This document shows, in pieces, positions 33,430-45,722 of a DNA stretch of 64,000 nt. How positions within the stretch are numbered: the first letter of the stretch is position 1; each line of letters starts with the position of its first letter. The position numbers and the translations under genes are program-made. This stretch comes from Talinum fruticosum (taxonomy: Eukaryota; Streptophyta; Magnoliopsida; Caryophyllales; Talinaceae), in the NCBI GenBank assembly GCA_021018815.1, contig JAITYX010000086.1, forward strand, positions 1,612,001 to 1,676,000. The letters are read 5' to 3'. The notes below the pieces were generated by a model. That model was not told the origin of the DNA and ran no database searches. It saw nothing but the letters and a program-made list of their open reading frames with translations.

Positions 33430-34074
33430 ATTTTCACGAAATCGATTAATGATCGACTGGAATCACCGAAAACCCCGATGTTCTTGACCCCGATCTTTAC
33501 AGCAGCTTTAAGCCCTATGATGCACGCTTCGTACTCTGCGAGCATTGTTAATGACCTCGAAATCTAATTTAACTCGGATGGGAGTATGTGCTCCCATCGG
33601 TGAGACTAGAAGAATCCCTACTCCAAAGCCCTTCGATTGGAAGTGTCGTTGAAGTACATTGTCCAAACGTCCACATCTACTTATAAAATATTTTCGTCCG
33701 GAAAGTCAAGGTATTTGGTTTGCGATTCAGTTATCGGTAGATCAATTAGGAATTCCGACACTACTCTTCCCTTGATCACTTTTTGAGGGACATACTTGAG
33801 TTTGAATTTTGACGAGCATGACAGTCCATCTTGCTATCTTGTTGCTGATGGTTGGTTGCTCAAGTATGTACTTAATAGGATCCATAGGTGCTATTACATG
33901 TACCGTGTGGGCTAACATGTAATGCCCGAGCTTCTTGGTAGCCCAAACTAATGCCAATGATTTCTTCTCTAGTGGTGTATATCTAGTCTCATAATCTAAG
34001 AATTTCTTACTTAGATAATATATAGCATGGTTTTCTTTCCCGTCTTGTTGAGCTAGCATGGCTCCCATGGTCAT
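33430..34074 (-). pseudogene. Gypsy RNase H and second (archaeal-type) RNase H remnants
   Basis: The first domain (34,074-33,742) reads G-A-M-L-A-Q-Q-D and Y-Y-L-S-K-K-F-L-D-Y-E-T-R-Y-T-P, the RT-linked RNase H of gypsy elements. The second (33,690-33,430) reads W-T-M-Y-F-N-D-T-S-N, then L-A-E-Y-E-A-C-I-I-G-L-K-A-A and G-V-F-G-D-S-S. This D...E...D pattern is that of the additional RNase H in Tat-lineage elements. The second assignment is from memory of the family. Confidence 0.75.
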
Positions 34075-34199
34075 GTTTCTGTCGTGGTGAGGTATAGAAG
34101 CAAAGGTTTCCCTGGTTGGGGTGGAATTAGCACTAGAGGGTTAGCTAGGTATTCCTTAATCTTCTCGAATGCTTGGCTCGGATCCCTTCTTCGACTTCT

Positions 34200-35508
34200 T
34201 GAAAATAGGTTCACATACCATAGTTAGTTTTGATATGAAACAATGGATGTATTGTAAACGTCCTAGGAAACCTCGTACCTCTTTTTCTCGTCATTGGCGA
34301 TGGGATCTCCTGAATGGCTTTGATCTTGGATGGATCAACTTCAATTCCTCTAAGACTTACACCATGGCCTAATAGTTTTGCCTAAGGTTACCCCGAAGGC
34401 ACACTTTTGAGGATTAAGGTGCATGTTATATTTTTGAGTCTCTGGAAGAATTTTCTTAGGTCTGAGCAGGTGCCTTGCCCTATCTTTGGACTTTATGATC
34501 ATATCATCCACCTAGACCCAGGCTTCTTTGTAGATTATCTCATACAACAAAGTTGTAGCCATCCTTTGGTATGTTGCATTGGTGTTTTTGAGCCTAAATG
34601 GCATCACCACGTAACAATACGTCCCCATTAAGTGATGAAGGTCATTTTTTCCATGTCCTTTTTAGCCATCTCCACCTAATTGCACCCATCGTAGCCGTCT
34701 ATGAATGAAAGCAAAGCATGACCCACTGTGTTATCTACAACGAGGTCGATATTAGGCGACGGAAATCATCCTTAGGGCTCTCCTTGTTCAAATCTCTAAA
34801 GTCGACGCACATTCGAACCCTGCCATCCTTCTTTGGAACTGGTACTATATTTGATACCCACCGAGGATAGTGAACTACCTTGATAAACCCAGCCTGTAAC
34901 TATTTCCGGACCTCTTCCTTAATCTTCAATGCCCACTAAGGCTTCATCCTTCTCGCTTTTGCTTAACAGGCTTAGCGTCTTCGTAAAAGGGGATTTTATG
35001 TTTCGTATACTTGAATCTATCCCCAAGCATGTCTATGTAGGACCATGCAAAGACATCCATGAACTCTGCAAGGAGTGAAGTAAATTGCTTCTGCTCTTCC
35101 GGATTCGAGTGTTTTCCCGATCTTAATCTCTTGAGGTTGATCCACCGATCCTAGATTGATTATTATTGTTTCCTCTATTATTGGTGAGCAATTTCCACGA
35201 TCTTCCATAGCTTTTATTAGTTCTTTAGGGATTTCTTGTTCATCATTAGAGGCAAAACAATTGAAGACAAGAGGAGGCAAAGAGTAAGCGTAAAGATTCA
35301 CTTTATTGAAGGAAGCAATGAGTACATCAAATTCAAAATCGAAGATAAGAACTGAAACAGAATCGGTAAAAGAATTAGAAATAACATAAGAAGAATAACA
35401 AGCCCTAGTACTAGACTCGGGAAGAGGATGCGCTCCTAAGCTAACAGATGAATTTCTGGCCCTCCTTGGTGTCAATCTAAGTGATGTGCTTGGAGCCTTC
35501 ATTATCAA
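34200..35508 (-). pseudogene. Gypsy reverse transcriptase remnant
   Basis: The upstream connector reads E-E-T-I-I-I-N-L-G-S-V-D-Q-P-Q-E-I-K-I-G (35,185-35,110). The RT proper includes A-G-F-I-K-V-V-H-Y-P, V-P-V-P-K-K-D-G-R-V-R-M-C-V-D-F and R-D-L-N-K (34,890-34,780). Downstream the frame is lost, although the spacing to RNase H is normal. Stops make it non-functional. Confidence 0.85.
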
Positions 35509-35924
35509 CGTCGATGATGAACTTGGATGGATCGAACTGCGCAGTGCGACAAGGCTCTTGACAATATCGAGACCGAATTCTCCTCTAAGTTCTTTTCTTC
35601 TCCGAACATTAGATCGAAGAGATTATTCCCGACCGGATCGATCCAGATCTGGTGTGGATCGTCCCTCTTCGAGGAGGTAGGGTGCCTCCTTCTCCGAGTA
35701 TATAGTAGTCATTGAAAATCTCCAAACCAGGTACAAAATGCATTTTTATTTGATGTTGTACGGCTTAGGGAAACCATAATAAGGAAAGTCATCTCCTTCC
35801 TTTAAGAACCGCCCATTTAGAGTATAGGGAAAGGGCTTGACAGAGCGGACTGAGTGAGGTGTAGTCCTCCTAGTTTGAACTTCCCACTTGGCTTAGGCCA
35901 TTTCCTTAACAGTAGGTTGATAGC

Positions 35925-36160
35925 CTAGCCCAAAGTTGTAGTTGTTAGTGGGTTTAAGGGGTGGAAAAACAAGATGGTATGCCCTTCGACTGCAGCTAGC
36001 CCTTGAAAGTACCCCTTCTTCCTAAGCATCAAATGGACACTAGCGTTACCATAAGGATTAAAGCTAAGAGGTGCTTCATCCTTGTCTAAGGCAGCGACAA
36101 TCTCGAATCCGTATAATTCCTCGTCATTGGCATTGTGCTCGATCTCAACCACAAACTCCT
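35925..36160 (-). pseudogene. Gypsy gag-protease end remnant
   Basis: Minus-strand block reading D-E-E-L-Y-G-F-E-I-V and M-L-R-K-K-G-Y-F-Q-G, as seen just upstream of protease/RT in Tat-like polyproteins. It is cut at 36,168 by the junction with copia E. Confidence 0.5.
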
Positions 36161-36634
36161 TGTGTTAGAATTTATTCCTACTAAGCTTCAATTAGATGAT
36201 ATTTTCACTAAGCCTTTAAGTTGGTATGATTAATGCATGATTATGTGATTACTTGATTGATTGATTATGTGTTTATGTGTTTATTTAGTTGAATATGTTT
36301 TTAATGTGAAAAATATGATAGCCAGGTAGTTTAGTTAATATTTCATGAAACTAAGCTTCAATCATTGGTTATTTGAATCTTATCCGAGCACTCGGATGAC
36401 TAACCGAGTCAAATTCATTTTTTATTAAAATGGACATTCAACTATCTAAGGTCGTCTCTAACTAATACAAAATCTTCAATAATGTTTTCGTAAACCGTTT
36501 TACTTTTTTCTCAATGGAAAGCTCGCCGTTGGGACTGCTAACTCATCGGTGCTTTGGGAACTAGCTATTACAATTCTAGCCATTAAAGAGCACTCACACT
36601 TAGATTGTCTTTCTAGTCATTTGAGAATCTTTTT

Positions 36635-36642
36635 TATAAATA
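36635..36642 (+). promoter_or_regulatory. Internal TATA box upstream of the extra ORF (copia E)
   Basis: TATAAATA, 311 bases before the ATG at 36,946. The longer gap is explained by the CT microsatellite. The shared block CTAGCCATTAAAGAG begins ~60 bases upstream. Confidence 0.6.
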
Positions 36643-36672
36643 CTCTTCATTCTCACACATTTCTCACTTTGC

Positions 36673-36680
36673 ATTCTCTC

Positions 36681-36756
<76 letters not shown>

Positions 36757-36760
36757 TCTT
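36673..36760. repeat. (CT)n microsatellite
   Basis: About 88 bases of nearly pure CT just downstream of the TATA box, in what would be the leader of the extra-ORF transcript. Serine/leucine-repeat translations here are artefacts. Confidence 0.95.
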
Positions 36761-36945
36761 ATCTACTCGGACTTATTCACTTACTCTCTCAAATTTGTAT
36801 CTTTTTTTTAAGCATTCTCAATCAGTGTTCTGGTTCTAAGTCCTACTATGTCTTTTTTACTCTCTCTCGATCTTTGTTTTTAGTTTTATTCTTTCTTCTA
36901 CTCAAACTTCTATTCCTTTCATTTTTTTCCTTTTCTCAGTCAAAC

Positions 36946-38230
36946 ATGACAAAGAGAAATCCCGAGGTTGAGGCTGCCTCGCCACTAAGAAAAAGTCAAG
37001 AACCACTTCTAGACTCATTATTCAAATTTCTACCTAAGGCCTCAAAACGTGAGACCCGATAACAAAAACAAGGATCCTCCCTAAAGCTAATCAAAAACTC
37101 ACTCAGTCGCACCGCACTACTATTTGGACAATAAATTCTTCCTTGCTATCGAAATCTCGTGGGTTCAAAACCCGAATTCCAAAAAATTTCAAACTTCTAA
37201 CCTTCTATTTACCTTGAACTAGTCATAAAGTTCTATCAAAATCTCACCTCTATCGACTCGATTATGATTTCTAAAGTTTAAGGGAAAAAGATTGTCATCA
37301 CTCTTGCCCTTCACCACAAAATTTTCAACATAGATTGTCTCTTCCTCAACTGTAATACTCAAAAATTTTCTCGAGGTTACTCGATGACTTCTACTCTAAA
37401 TACTCTCGAGTCAAACCCTATGTTCAAAAGAACTTTTCTATTACTTAACTAAAGTTAGAACTCAGACTTCTTTGCTTCTTTTTATGAGGACGAGTGTTCT
37501 CTTTCTTTCATTCTAAAGAGAACCCAAATAAATTTGTTCTCAAAGTCATATGTGACATCATGGAAGGCTTTGGTATTGATCCATTCCCTTCCATTATTCA
37601 ATAAGTCGGTTTTGTCCCATCGGACACCAAAAACCTCCCTTTTCCCTTTGGAGCTCTACTCTCCAAAGTCTTTGCTCACTATGAGCTCCAGCTCCTTGGT
37701 CAATTCTTTTCCCTACCGTAATGATTGGGAATGATGAGGTGATTCATCTTGGATACCAGGAAACATCACTTGGGGTCCGAACACACTCATCCGAGATCGC
37801 TCGACCATCCTCTCAACCTCTTCTTCGACTCCTGGTCCTTTTAAGCCCAATACATCTACTCGGAATTTTGAAAAACTAGCTTCTCAGTTCTCTTCTCTTG
37901 CCACAAAATTGAAGGAAACTTTGGATTCATTCAAATGCATTGTTCCCCTTCTTCTTCAAATGCAAGCATCTCTATAAAAAGAGCTTTCTAAGGCCAAATC
38001 TCTAACTAAGGAGCCGACAAAAAATGTTCCAGGGGCTGAGATCACCCTCAAGCAGCCTCTGCAGAGAAGAAGAAGAAGAAGAAGAAGAAAAAGATTTCTC
38101 CGATGTTATCTTATAAGGAAGTGGGCAACTTTGAGACTCAAAGTGATAATAAGAAGCAAGCTCAACCAGAGCCTTCAAAGCTCGCTAAAGCAGCTGAGGA
38201 CTTAGATGAAGATGAAAAAGAAGAGAAACA
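36946..38230 (+). pseudogene. Copia E extra ORF
   Basis: Diverged copy of the additional ORF. It starts M-T-K-R-N-P and keeps a basic R-K-S-Q patch. The block P-F-P-F-G-A-L-L-S-K-V-F at ~37,640 matches P-F-P-F-G-A-L-L-T-L-I-F in D. The C-terminal part has a run of lysine/arginine codons (38,065-38,095) and an acidic D-L-D-E-D-E-K-E-E-K segment near 38,200. Several stops are present. Conservation of N-terminus, middle block and position across four copies supports a real ancestral gene. Confidence 0.6.
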
Positions 38231-38787
38231 TCGGTTACTTTGACGCCAAAGGAGCTGAACTCAGCCCTCACAATGAGCCTCTTCATCTCAACCACCTACT
38301 TCATATTTTTTCTTTTCTTTTTGTCCAACATGTTCTTTCTCTCCTCGTTTTTTCTAAAAAATGCATAGAGGGGGAAGTATCGTGTGTTTTGGTAAATTTA
38401 GGGCACACCTTTAGGGGAGTAATTTTATTTTTTATTTTTTTTGTTTTGCCTTGTATACATATTTTCTTTTAATGAATGAAGTATTTTATGTGATTATTCA
38501 TGTCCTGTTTCTCACTTTGCCACTAGTTACTTTTGTTAAATGTTGCTTTGATACGCATATTTATTTACCTTACTCGATACTTAGAATTTATTATCTTATC
38601 TAACTCATACTTCACATTAATATCTTAATTAAACTGAAATTTAGAATATAATTTTCAATTTTTACTCCGATACTCGTAATTCTAGAGTTCATTCTGTTAC
38701 TTAGAAAATTCTTATAGTTCTTGATGTTTGATGAATTTATCTAAGTCATTATTTAGATTAAATGTCTTTCATAAAAAACGAGGAGAT

Positions 38788-40365
38788 AGAAGACTCATGT
38801 ATGATTAACTAACCCTTTACTTATTTTGAATTCAAGACATTCATCTAAATTTGGGATTAACCAAGAACATTTCTAAAAGAAATTAACAAGATAAAGTCAT
38901 TTGATATAATAATCGTTAATTTAACATGACTTATACATGACTAACCTAAGACTTAGATCTTAAAAGAATACTTAAAAAAGTCTTAAACTCGGATTTACTT
39001 TAGAAAGTAGAAACTTATTAAGTCATATTAATTGAGTCCGACCGAGCTACTCGGTCCTTAGATGCCGACCCACTCAGTATGACTCGGACATTAAGTTGTC
39101 CAAAGTAATTTCACATTTAACACATCACTTTGAATATGACATTCTTCACAAAATGAATTAGAATTAATTGTCTTTACTCGTACTTAAGCCATATTCATTA
39201 TGTTGTAATTAGTTAATTTGGCAAAACTGAAAATTGTCTAAATAACTCATGTACCCATTAGAGTTAAACTTATTATTTATGAGTTTGGACATATCCGGAA
39301 CATGAATGTATTGAATATTTGACTTAAAAAATTTCGGATTAATAAATTAAGGATAATTGGTTTTTAAAATTTTTATTTAGACTAATCCTAATCTAAATAT
39401 GGACCAAAGTATTTTTATACTTTGAGAACCATTTTCTAATTTGTTTTTCAGGTTTTCTAAAGCTGAATTATCTAAAAGAAAATAAAAACGAAGACTTAAT
39501 AATCGTTGAAGATCCGCAGATAGAAAAGTCGGAAAACCCAAAACGACTCATACTAAGTTGACACGCCTATTTGTTGTCGTTTTGGATAATTTCTTATTTC
39601 TAAGTCTAACGAGCTTTTTAACTGATTTTTCAAACTATTGGAGTTGATAGAATAATTTTTGAATCTAGGACCTAGGCTCAATGGCTAATTTAAAGATGGT
39701 CTAGAAATTGAGTTCTTAGACTATCCGTTACAACCGCCGGTTGATCTAATTCTTCCAAGCTAAAGACTCAACAACTTTCTCTCAAAGCGGAATATGTGTA
39801 GAAGCCTTGACATAAGATTCTCACTCCTGAAAATACACTTGCTTAATAGTTATACATTTCTAGCTTACAACTCATATTTTGTAATCTTACTCTTTCGAGT
39901 AGTAACACTTATTGAGAAAAGTCTTGTAATCACTCTCTACTCGTCAAACACTTTTCTAGTCTTCCCTTGACTGAGTTGATAACATAACTTCAACTCATTT
40001 GTCCCAAGTTGATAAGGGAATTTTGACTTTAAAGTACTAGGTCGGATAAGGAACTCTCCGAGTGTGGAAAAACTTGTGAGAGATTTGTCTAAGGGAATAA
40101 ATTTGGGTAGTCATAATCTTTGTTTTTGAGGATTCAAATAGTAAATTTTGACTTGGTTTTTGGATTAATACTATTCGAGGTTTTCTACCCAGGAGGGTTT
40201 CCTCATAAAAACTACTTGTTTTCTTTTCATCTCCTTTCGAGTCAATTTAGACTCAATTTAACTTTTGAGTAGTAAGTTCTTTTTGAACTTCAAATTTCTG
40301 TAAACATTCTGCAACACCCTATTCACCACCCTCTAGGATGATTTACTTCTTCGATTGAACTTTCA
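38788..40365 (+). repeat. 3' LTR of copia E
   Basis: About 1,578 bp, preceded by the polypurine stretch AAAAAACGAGGAGAT. The start reads AGAAGACTC (D: TGAAGACTC) and the end reads GAACTTTCA at 40,365. The segment ATGGACCAAAGTATTTTTAT near 39,400 matches the other LTRs on the opposite strand. It is diverged but continuous. Confidence 0.75.
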
Positions 40366-40377
40366 ATGTGTACCTTG

Positions 40378-40805
40378 TGCCATGGAATGCTCCTGAACAA
40401 CCCAAAATTCTCTAGTTCTTTATTGTTCCTTAAGGTTCCACAATGTTCTATGATGTTCGAAACTTGTATAGAAACATGGATATTTGTATAGAGGTTTCTA
40501 AATGATGAATCTAGATCTTAAGATCAAATCAATCTACACTTTGTATTGAGGAGGTGGAGTCTATATAAACCCTCAAGGGGCTCATTTGTAAGGCATCCAA
40601 GAATCAACAAACCAAGCTTCCAAAGCAAAGAAATACACAAGCGTTCTCCCAAACTCTGTCTAGGTATCCTCTTGCTTACTTAATTTTCTCTCAAGCTTAA
40701 GTTAAGCAACCTCTAAGGTTTACTAGCAAGCTAAAAAAGGGTTTTGAGTGCAGTTTGCTAGCGTCACATGGTTATTGAATTTGAGTGAATTATCACCCAA
40801 TGACA
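40378..40805 (+). repeat. 5' LTR of the gag-only element
   Basis: About 428 bp. A TATA-type motif CTATATAAACCCTC lies at 40,561-40,574. It ends CAATGACA, as does the right copy (CATGACA). Confidence 0.75.
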
Positions 40806-40829
40806 CTTGGCAATCAAAGCCAAGTTTGG

Positions 40830-41961
40830 AAAATGGTGTCGAACCTCATTGAAGAAAGCTAATAACAAGGTGGAAAAAAGGGTCATGAGAAGTCCTAAGA
40901 AGTGTATGCCACTTTCAAGGCATGGCTCGTACAGCTTGCATGCCACCATGTCCGACTTAAAGGAACTAGTTGAAGGCATGGACAAACACGTCAAGGAGGT
41001 AGAGTCCAAGGTGGAGGACTTAGGGCTCAAGGAGGAGATGCAAGGGGCCTTGAATGCGGTGACCACATAATTTGCCAATGAGATGAAGCTCTTAAAGCCA
41101 CAATTGCGGCAATGGATAGTGAACTCGAGGCCTCTAAGGCTACTCTCAATGATCAAGAGGAAGTCCAAAAGCTCAAAGAACAAGTTAAATTGTGCATGGC
41201 TATAATGGCTAAAGGTAGGTCTGTCCAAGTGAAGACTACCCCGATGGTGAATGCACCCGAGCCTCCTAACTTAAATTGAGCTACGAGTGCAAGGGAGATT
41301 GATAATTTCATATAAGGACTCGGCTTTCTTCTGAGCTTCGGGCATTGAGGAGGATGCACTAAAGATGAGCAATTCTTCTCTCTTTCTTAAGGACATTACT
41401 TTGATATGGTGGCAACATTGTTGAGATGACGGTAAAAGAGGGTCCAATCCAATCACTACTTAGGAAGCATTCAAGGGTGAGCTTAAGAATCGGTTCTACC
41501 CCGAGGATGTTGGATACGAAGCTGGGCTTAAGCTCGAACACCTCCAACGTAAGGAGGATCACATCCGAGAATATGTTAAAGAGTTTCAAGAACTACTCTT
41601 GGAATTTCCTAGCATGAGGGAGAAGGACACTTTATTTCACTTCCTTAATGGCCTAAGTGGATATGCCAAGATGGAGCTTAAAAGGCGGGGAGTGTAAGAC
41701 CTTGCCTCCGCCATTACCGGCATAGAGCCCTTATAAGAATTTAACCCTTTCAAAGGACAAAACAAGGAGTCAAATGGAAATAACAAAGGTGGAGGCAAGC
41801 GAGACAAGTCTTCCAAGAAAGACAAACCCTACGCATACAAGGACAACAGAGAATCCAAGGAAGATGAGCCTTCTAAGGGGATAATATCTTGCTTCCTTTG
41901 TGACAAACCTCATTGGGGCATGAAAGGCGACAAGAAAAAGGAGGCAAAGGAGCTCGGCTTC
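40830..41961 (+). pseudogene. Gypsy-type gag pseudogene
   Basis: A Retrotrans_gag-like relic. The N-terminal coiled-coil-like part reads M-S-D-L-K-E-L-V-E-G-M-D-K-H-V-K-E-V (40,950-41,000). The capsid part includes K-L-E-H-L-Q-R-K-E-D-H-I-R-E-Y-V-K-E-F and F-H-F-L-N-G-L-S-G-Y-A (41,530-41,660), with many lysines after that. The zinc knuckle begins C-F-L-C-D-K-P-H-W-G, but the last cysteine is lost. Stops occur throughout. It is cut at 41,961 by the nested insertion. Confidence 0.75.
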
Positions 41962-44900
41962 TGTAATACCTGAATTTTAAAGAAAAGTAGCTGGGAAGTA
42001 TAGAATTATGGAGTATTATTCCCCGCAGCTAGGGGTTGAGTGACCGAGTTTATTTACAATCGGACGTATTACTTCAATATTCCTTCGAGAGTCGTTATCA
42101 AATAAGTTGAATCAAGGAAATACCCTCCCTTTTTATTTGAGTTGAAACTCGGTGCGGTTAGGCGAGTGTCCTAATTGATGCATCAAAATAAATTAAAAGA
42201 CAAAACGTATAAGGACTGGAGGAAGGAAGAGGCACTGATTTGTTTTATGTGGAAAAAGATTACTTTGGCCATGAAGAGATAAATAAGGTTTAATGAAGGT
42301 CCAATGGGTAGAAGGGGTGGGCTTTGTCAAACGGTGGAGAGAGGAGGTGCAAAAATAAAAGAAAGGAGGACCGAAGGAAGGGGGGACACGGGAGAAAACA
42401 AAGAAAGAAAGAAAGAAAGGAAGAAAGAAGAAGCGAGAACCGCAGAGGGAGGCGGAACAAGGGAGGGGGAAAGGAGCACCGAACGGGGAAAGAGAGAGAG
42501 AAAGAGAGGGAGGAGGCGAGTGCACGGATGAAGGAGACCGAGGGGGAGGACCGGCGACCACCGTAGGATCGGAGGCGGCGGTCGGTGACGCGAGTAAGCG
42601 CGAGCGAAGAGGAAAAGAGAGCGAGAGACCGAGGTAGAGAGAAGGCGGAAGCCGACCCGAGGCAGAGGCGGGACGCGAGAGGGATCGGGAGGCCGGACAC
42701 CGAGAAAGGCGGCGCGAGAAGGGAAAAGAACCTGCGTCGACCGCGCAGGGCCGGTCGAGAGATAGCCTAGGCCAAGAACAACGAACCGAAACAGAGGAAG
42801 TGAGGAACGGGAACCGGGGCGACCGGGACGCGGGACCGCAACCGCGACGACGGCCGACGCAAGTGAAGGCGGCGAAACCGAGGCCAGCAGCAGGGAAAAG
42901 GAACGAAAGAAGGAACCGAACCGGGGAGCTCGAACCTCAAGCAAATCACAAACCTCCAATCCCCGAATTGAGGTAGGTAGTCTTATACTCTAAACTACTA
43001 CTAATTTCGAATCCAAATGAGTTTATTGTGATTGTTGAATGTGATTGTGAATACTCGAACTTGTACGCTTCCGAGTGAGTTTAGTAGTTGCTGAAAGTCG
43101 AATTAGGAGTTATAAGGGGAAATGGTAGTTGTTTAGGCCTCGAACTGGAAACCGGGAATTCAAACGAAGTTGGGTTACTATGGTATAATGAGTAGTATCG
43201 GGAATCCGGTCGAGTTGGGGATAAGTACGTATGATTTGGGCATAGGTTATGAATTGATGTTCGGATTGAGTCTTAGAGATTTATTGAATTTGCGGCGTTG
43301 AGAAACGAGTACTAATATCGGGAAATAACGAGGGAAGAGTAAAGAGGAGTATGAGATCGTATTGAGTGATGCACAATTGAGACATGGGAGTGAGAAGTGG
43401 GTGAGTGTTGGGATAATTGAGTTCAAAAGATAATTAAATCCTTGAGGTTGAACTAAATGCGAAGAGGAGCGGAGCTAGCGAAAGTGAAACGATGGAAAAG
43501 GGATTAAGAAGTGTACGATTGAGTTGATCAAGAAAGAATGATTAATGAGATAGAAACCTAAGATGAGAGCTAATTACACTTGGAGAAGAAAGGAATTAGA
43601 GGAGTTAGCGAGTGAAGTAAAGAATGAGAGCTATCTAACTAAGCATGATTAAGAAGAGATTGATGAGTAATGTGGAAGCGTAATCGAAAAGCATTGAAAC
43701 AAAGATGGTAATTGGGAAGAGTTAAATTATAAAGTAAAGGCATCAAATGAGGAATTGAGGTGAAGACAAGGAATTATGAAAGGTGAGAACGTTGAATTAG
43801 GTACTATCTACTTGTGGTTATTGTGGCTCGAGAAAATGGAATCAATCGTACTAAACCGATGAATTGAGAGAGGCATAGTTGGAAAAGAGTTGAGAAGGAT
43901 TGCTTGCATTGAATGGTGATTATTCGTGCTATGTGATTGCTTTACGTGATACTCAAAAAAATAGTTTCGAAAGGAGTTTTGTATTTTACGTGAATAATTC
44001 TTGATTGCAAATTCTTGAGAACCGCCTTTTGAACGTGTTTATGTTTTAAAGAAGCAAAGCCGATTTGAGAAAGTGAATTTATAAGGGTGACACGTGGTGT
44101 CATGCCTTCCTTAATACCAAATCGATTGAGAAAGTTGTGAAGTGAATATGATGAATGAGAATGTGCAAAGAGTTTTGAATCAACGAGGCTACGGATTGTT
44201 TAGCATACCGAAGGGTTCGAACCGGGGACGCCCGACTAGAAACTTCAAGGGAAGGATTCTAACGAGGGTCTTACAGGTGGCGGGATGCCCGATCCGAGAC
44301 TTCCTAGAAGATAGGTCCCGGAGCCTTTTATCCGGGGTCGCGCCTAGCGAAATAAGAGAAATCCGAGAAATCAAAGAAATTACGTGAAATTATGAGAAAA
44401 GAAGTGTTAGTTCGAATCCTCGAAGGCCCGGAAAAGTTGATTCAACCCCAAAAGAATTGTTCATGAATGTGAAACTGTGTTTTAAGTGATTGAAGAGTCT
44501 TGATCTTTTTCATTGCAAGAGATTTCAAGTGAAAAGTATATAAATTTCTATTACACTATTATGTTTTCGCAGATTTCATTATTATGAGTATTATGAGTAA
44601 AGAATTTCCATTTTAAGGGTATAAGACTCCGGTGAGCCCGTGGATTATTGCTCACCCCCACAAATTGCCCCGTTCCCACCCGAGTGTTGCAGGTACACTT
44701 TCGAAGCATAATCTACACTTAGCACGCTTCGGACTCCTGGCGATTGTTGACGGTTGAAGCAACCTAAGTGGCTGTCATGCATTGTTCTGTTTCTAAATTA
44801 TTGTACTCGTAATTTAGTGCATATAATCGTACCAAATGTATAGTAACCCAGTTAGATTGTTTTAAGTTTTACCGCATGATTGGTTGAACTCCGGCGTGTG

Positions 44901-45172
44901 GCCGTTGAGTTATATACTCCGAGCGTGTGGCTCGTCGAGCTTTATTATGCTTTTTATGCAGGATTTTAAGGCTTTAAGTCTATGGATTAGTCCATGTTAC
45001 AAACGGAACTCTGCGAAATTTTCATAGAATCTCGGATTCTTTTGGGAAAACCACCAGGTATTACTTTTAAGTTGAGTTTAGACAGATCAAACCAACACCA
45101 AAAAGAGCCTTGGGAGTTCCTTTCGGGAACTCAGCGATGTAATATTCCCATGGGGTATTTTGGGGTGTTACG
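41962..45172. mobile_element. Probable solo LTR of a gypsy element
   Basis: A 3.2-kb block inserted in the gag-only element. It begins TGTAATACC, and its other end, read in reverse complement near 45,175, gives TGTAACACC, so the ends are inverted as in LTRs. TGTAACACC is a common plant gypsy LTR start. Flanking bases GCTTC (left) and GTTCC (right) are an imperfect target duplication. No protein domain is recognised. The purine-rich, GC-rich 42,330-42,960 part gives only low-complexity translations. Confidence 0.45.
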
Positions 45173-45245
45173 AGTTCCATAAGTCTCCTCAACACCATCC
45201 AAGGCAACGAGGACAAAAAGGCGATAAGGACGTCGTTGGGTTAGG

Positions 45246-45722
45246 TGGGGAAGGATGTCGCGAAACCCGTAATTCTCTAGAATTCTTTGTCGTTCCATAA
45301 GGTTCCATAATGTTCTATAATGTTCCACGAGTTGTATGGACATATGGATATTTGTATAGAGGATTCTAGATGATGAATCTAAGTCGCATGATCAAATCTA
45401 TCTCCACTTGTCCACTAAGGAGGTAGAAGCCTATATAAACCTCTAAGGGGCTCATTTATAAGGCATCCAAGAATCAACAAACTAAGTTTCCAAAGTAAAG
45501 TAATGCACAAACATTCTCTCCAACTCTCTATAAGTATTCTCTTGCTTACTTAGTTTTATCTCAAACTTAAATCAAACAACCTCTAAAGCTTATTAGCAAG
45601 TTATAGATAAAATTTAAATCAAACAACCTTTAAGACTTATTAACAAGTTAAAGAATGGATTCAAATATAATTTATTACTGCCGCACAAGTGTTAAATTTA
45701 AGTGAATGATCACGACATGACA
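45246..45722 (+). repeat. 3' LTR of the gag-only element, with internal tandem duplication
   Basis: About 477 bp, matching 40,378-40,805. It is longer by ~49 bases because a segment reading AAATCAAACAACCTCTAAAG and onward (~45,568-45,601) is repeated at ~45,616-45,650. TATATAAACCTCT is at ~45,433. Confidence 0.75.

Larger units (their letters stand above)
26586..36168 (-). mobile_element. Decayed Ty3/gypsy element of Tat type
   Basis: Minus-strand gypsy element. From right to left the order is: gag/protease end (36,160-35,925), RT (~35,210-34,200), RNase H (34,074-33,742), a second RNase H-like domain (~33,690-33,430), integrase (33,138-31,935), about 3.3 kb with no readable domain, and a 3' LTR starting at 28,638 on this strand. 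The order RT-RNaseH-second RNaseH-integrase is typical of the Tat/Ogre/Retand group. All domains contain stops. The right side is cut at 36,168, where copia E begins. The left end is not resolved and no 5' LTR is present. Confidence 0.75.
36169..40365 (+). mobile_element. Copia fragment E (RNase H end, extra ORF, 3' LTR)
   Basis: Plus-strand 3' fragment of the same copia family. It starts in the last codons of RNase H (L-E-F-I-P-T-K-L-Q-L-D-D-I-F-T-K-P-L, 36,169-36,225), fused directly to the gypsy relic. A spacer with TATA box and long CT tract, the extra ORF, a polypurine tract and a full 3' LTR follow. It is the most diverged copy. Confidence 0.82.
40378..45722 (+). mobile_element. Short gag-only LTR element (TR-GAG-like), split by an insertion
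   Basis: Two similar direct repeats (40,378-40,805 and 45,246-45,722) flank a gypsy-type gag without any pol. Without the nested 3.2-kb insert the element is about 2.1 kb. This matches the non-autonomous class of terminal-repeat elements carrying only GAG. No clear target duplication was found, so the outer ends are approximate. Confidence 0.65.

Noticed and set aside
36549..36839. Leu/Ser-repeat frame across the CT microsatellite
   Set aside because: A pure dinucleotide repeat gives open frames by chance. The real ATG of the extra ORF is downstream at 36,946.
42193..42959. Several overlapping frames of 120-210 codons on both strands
   Set aside because: A GC-rich purine tract within a probable LTR. 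Open on both strands with repetitive Arg/Lys or Pro/Ser/Leu, and no recognised motif.
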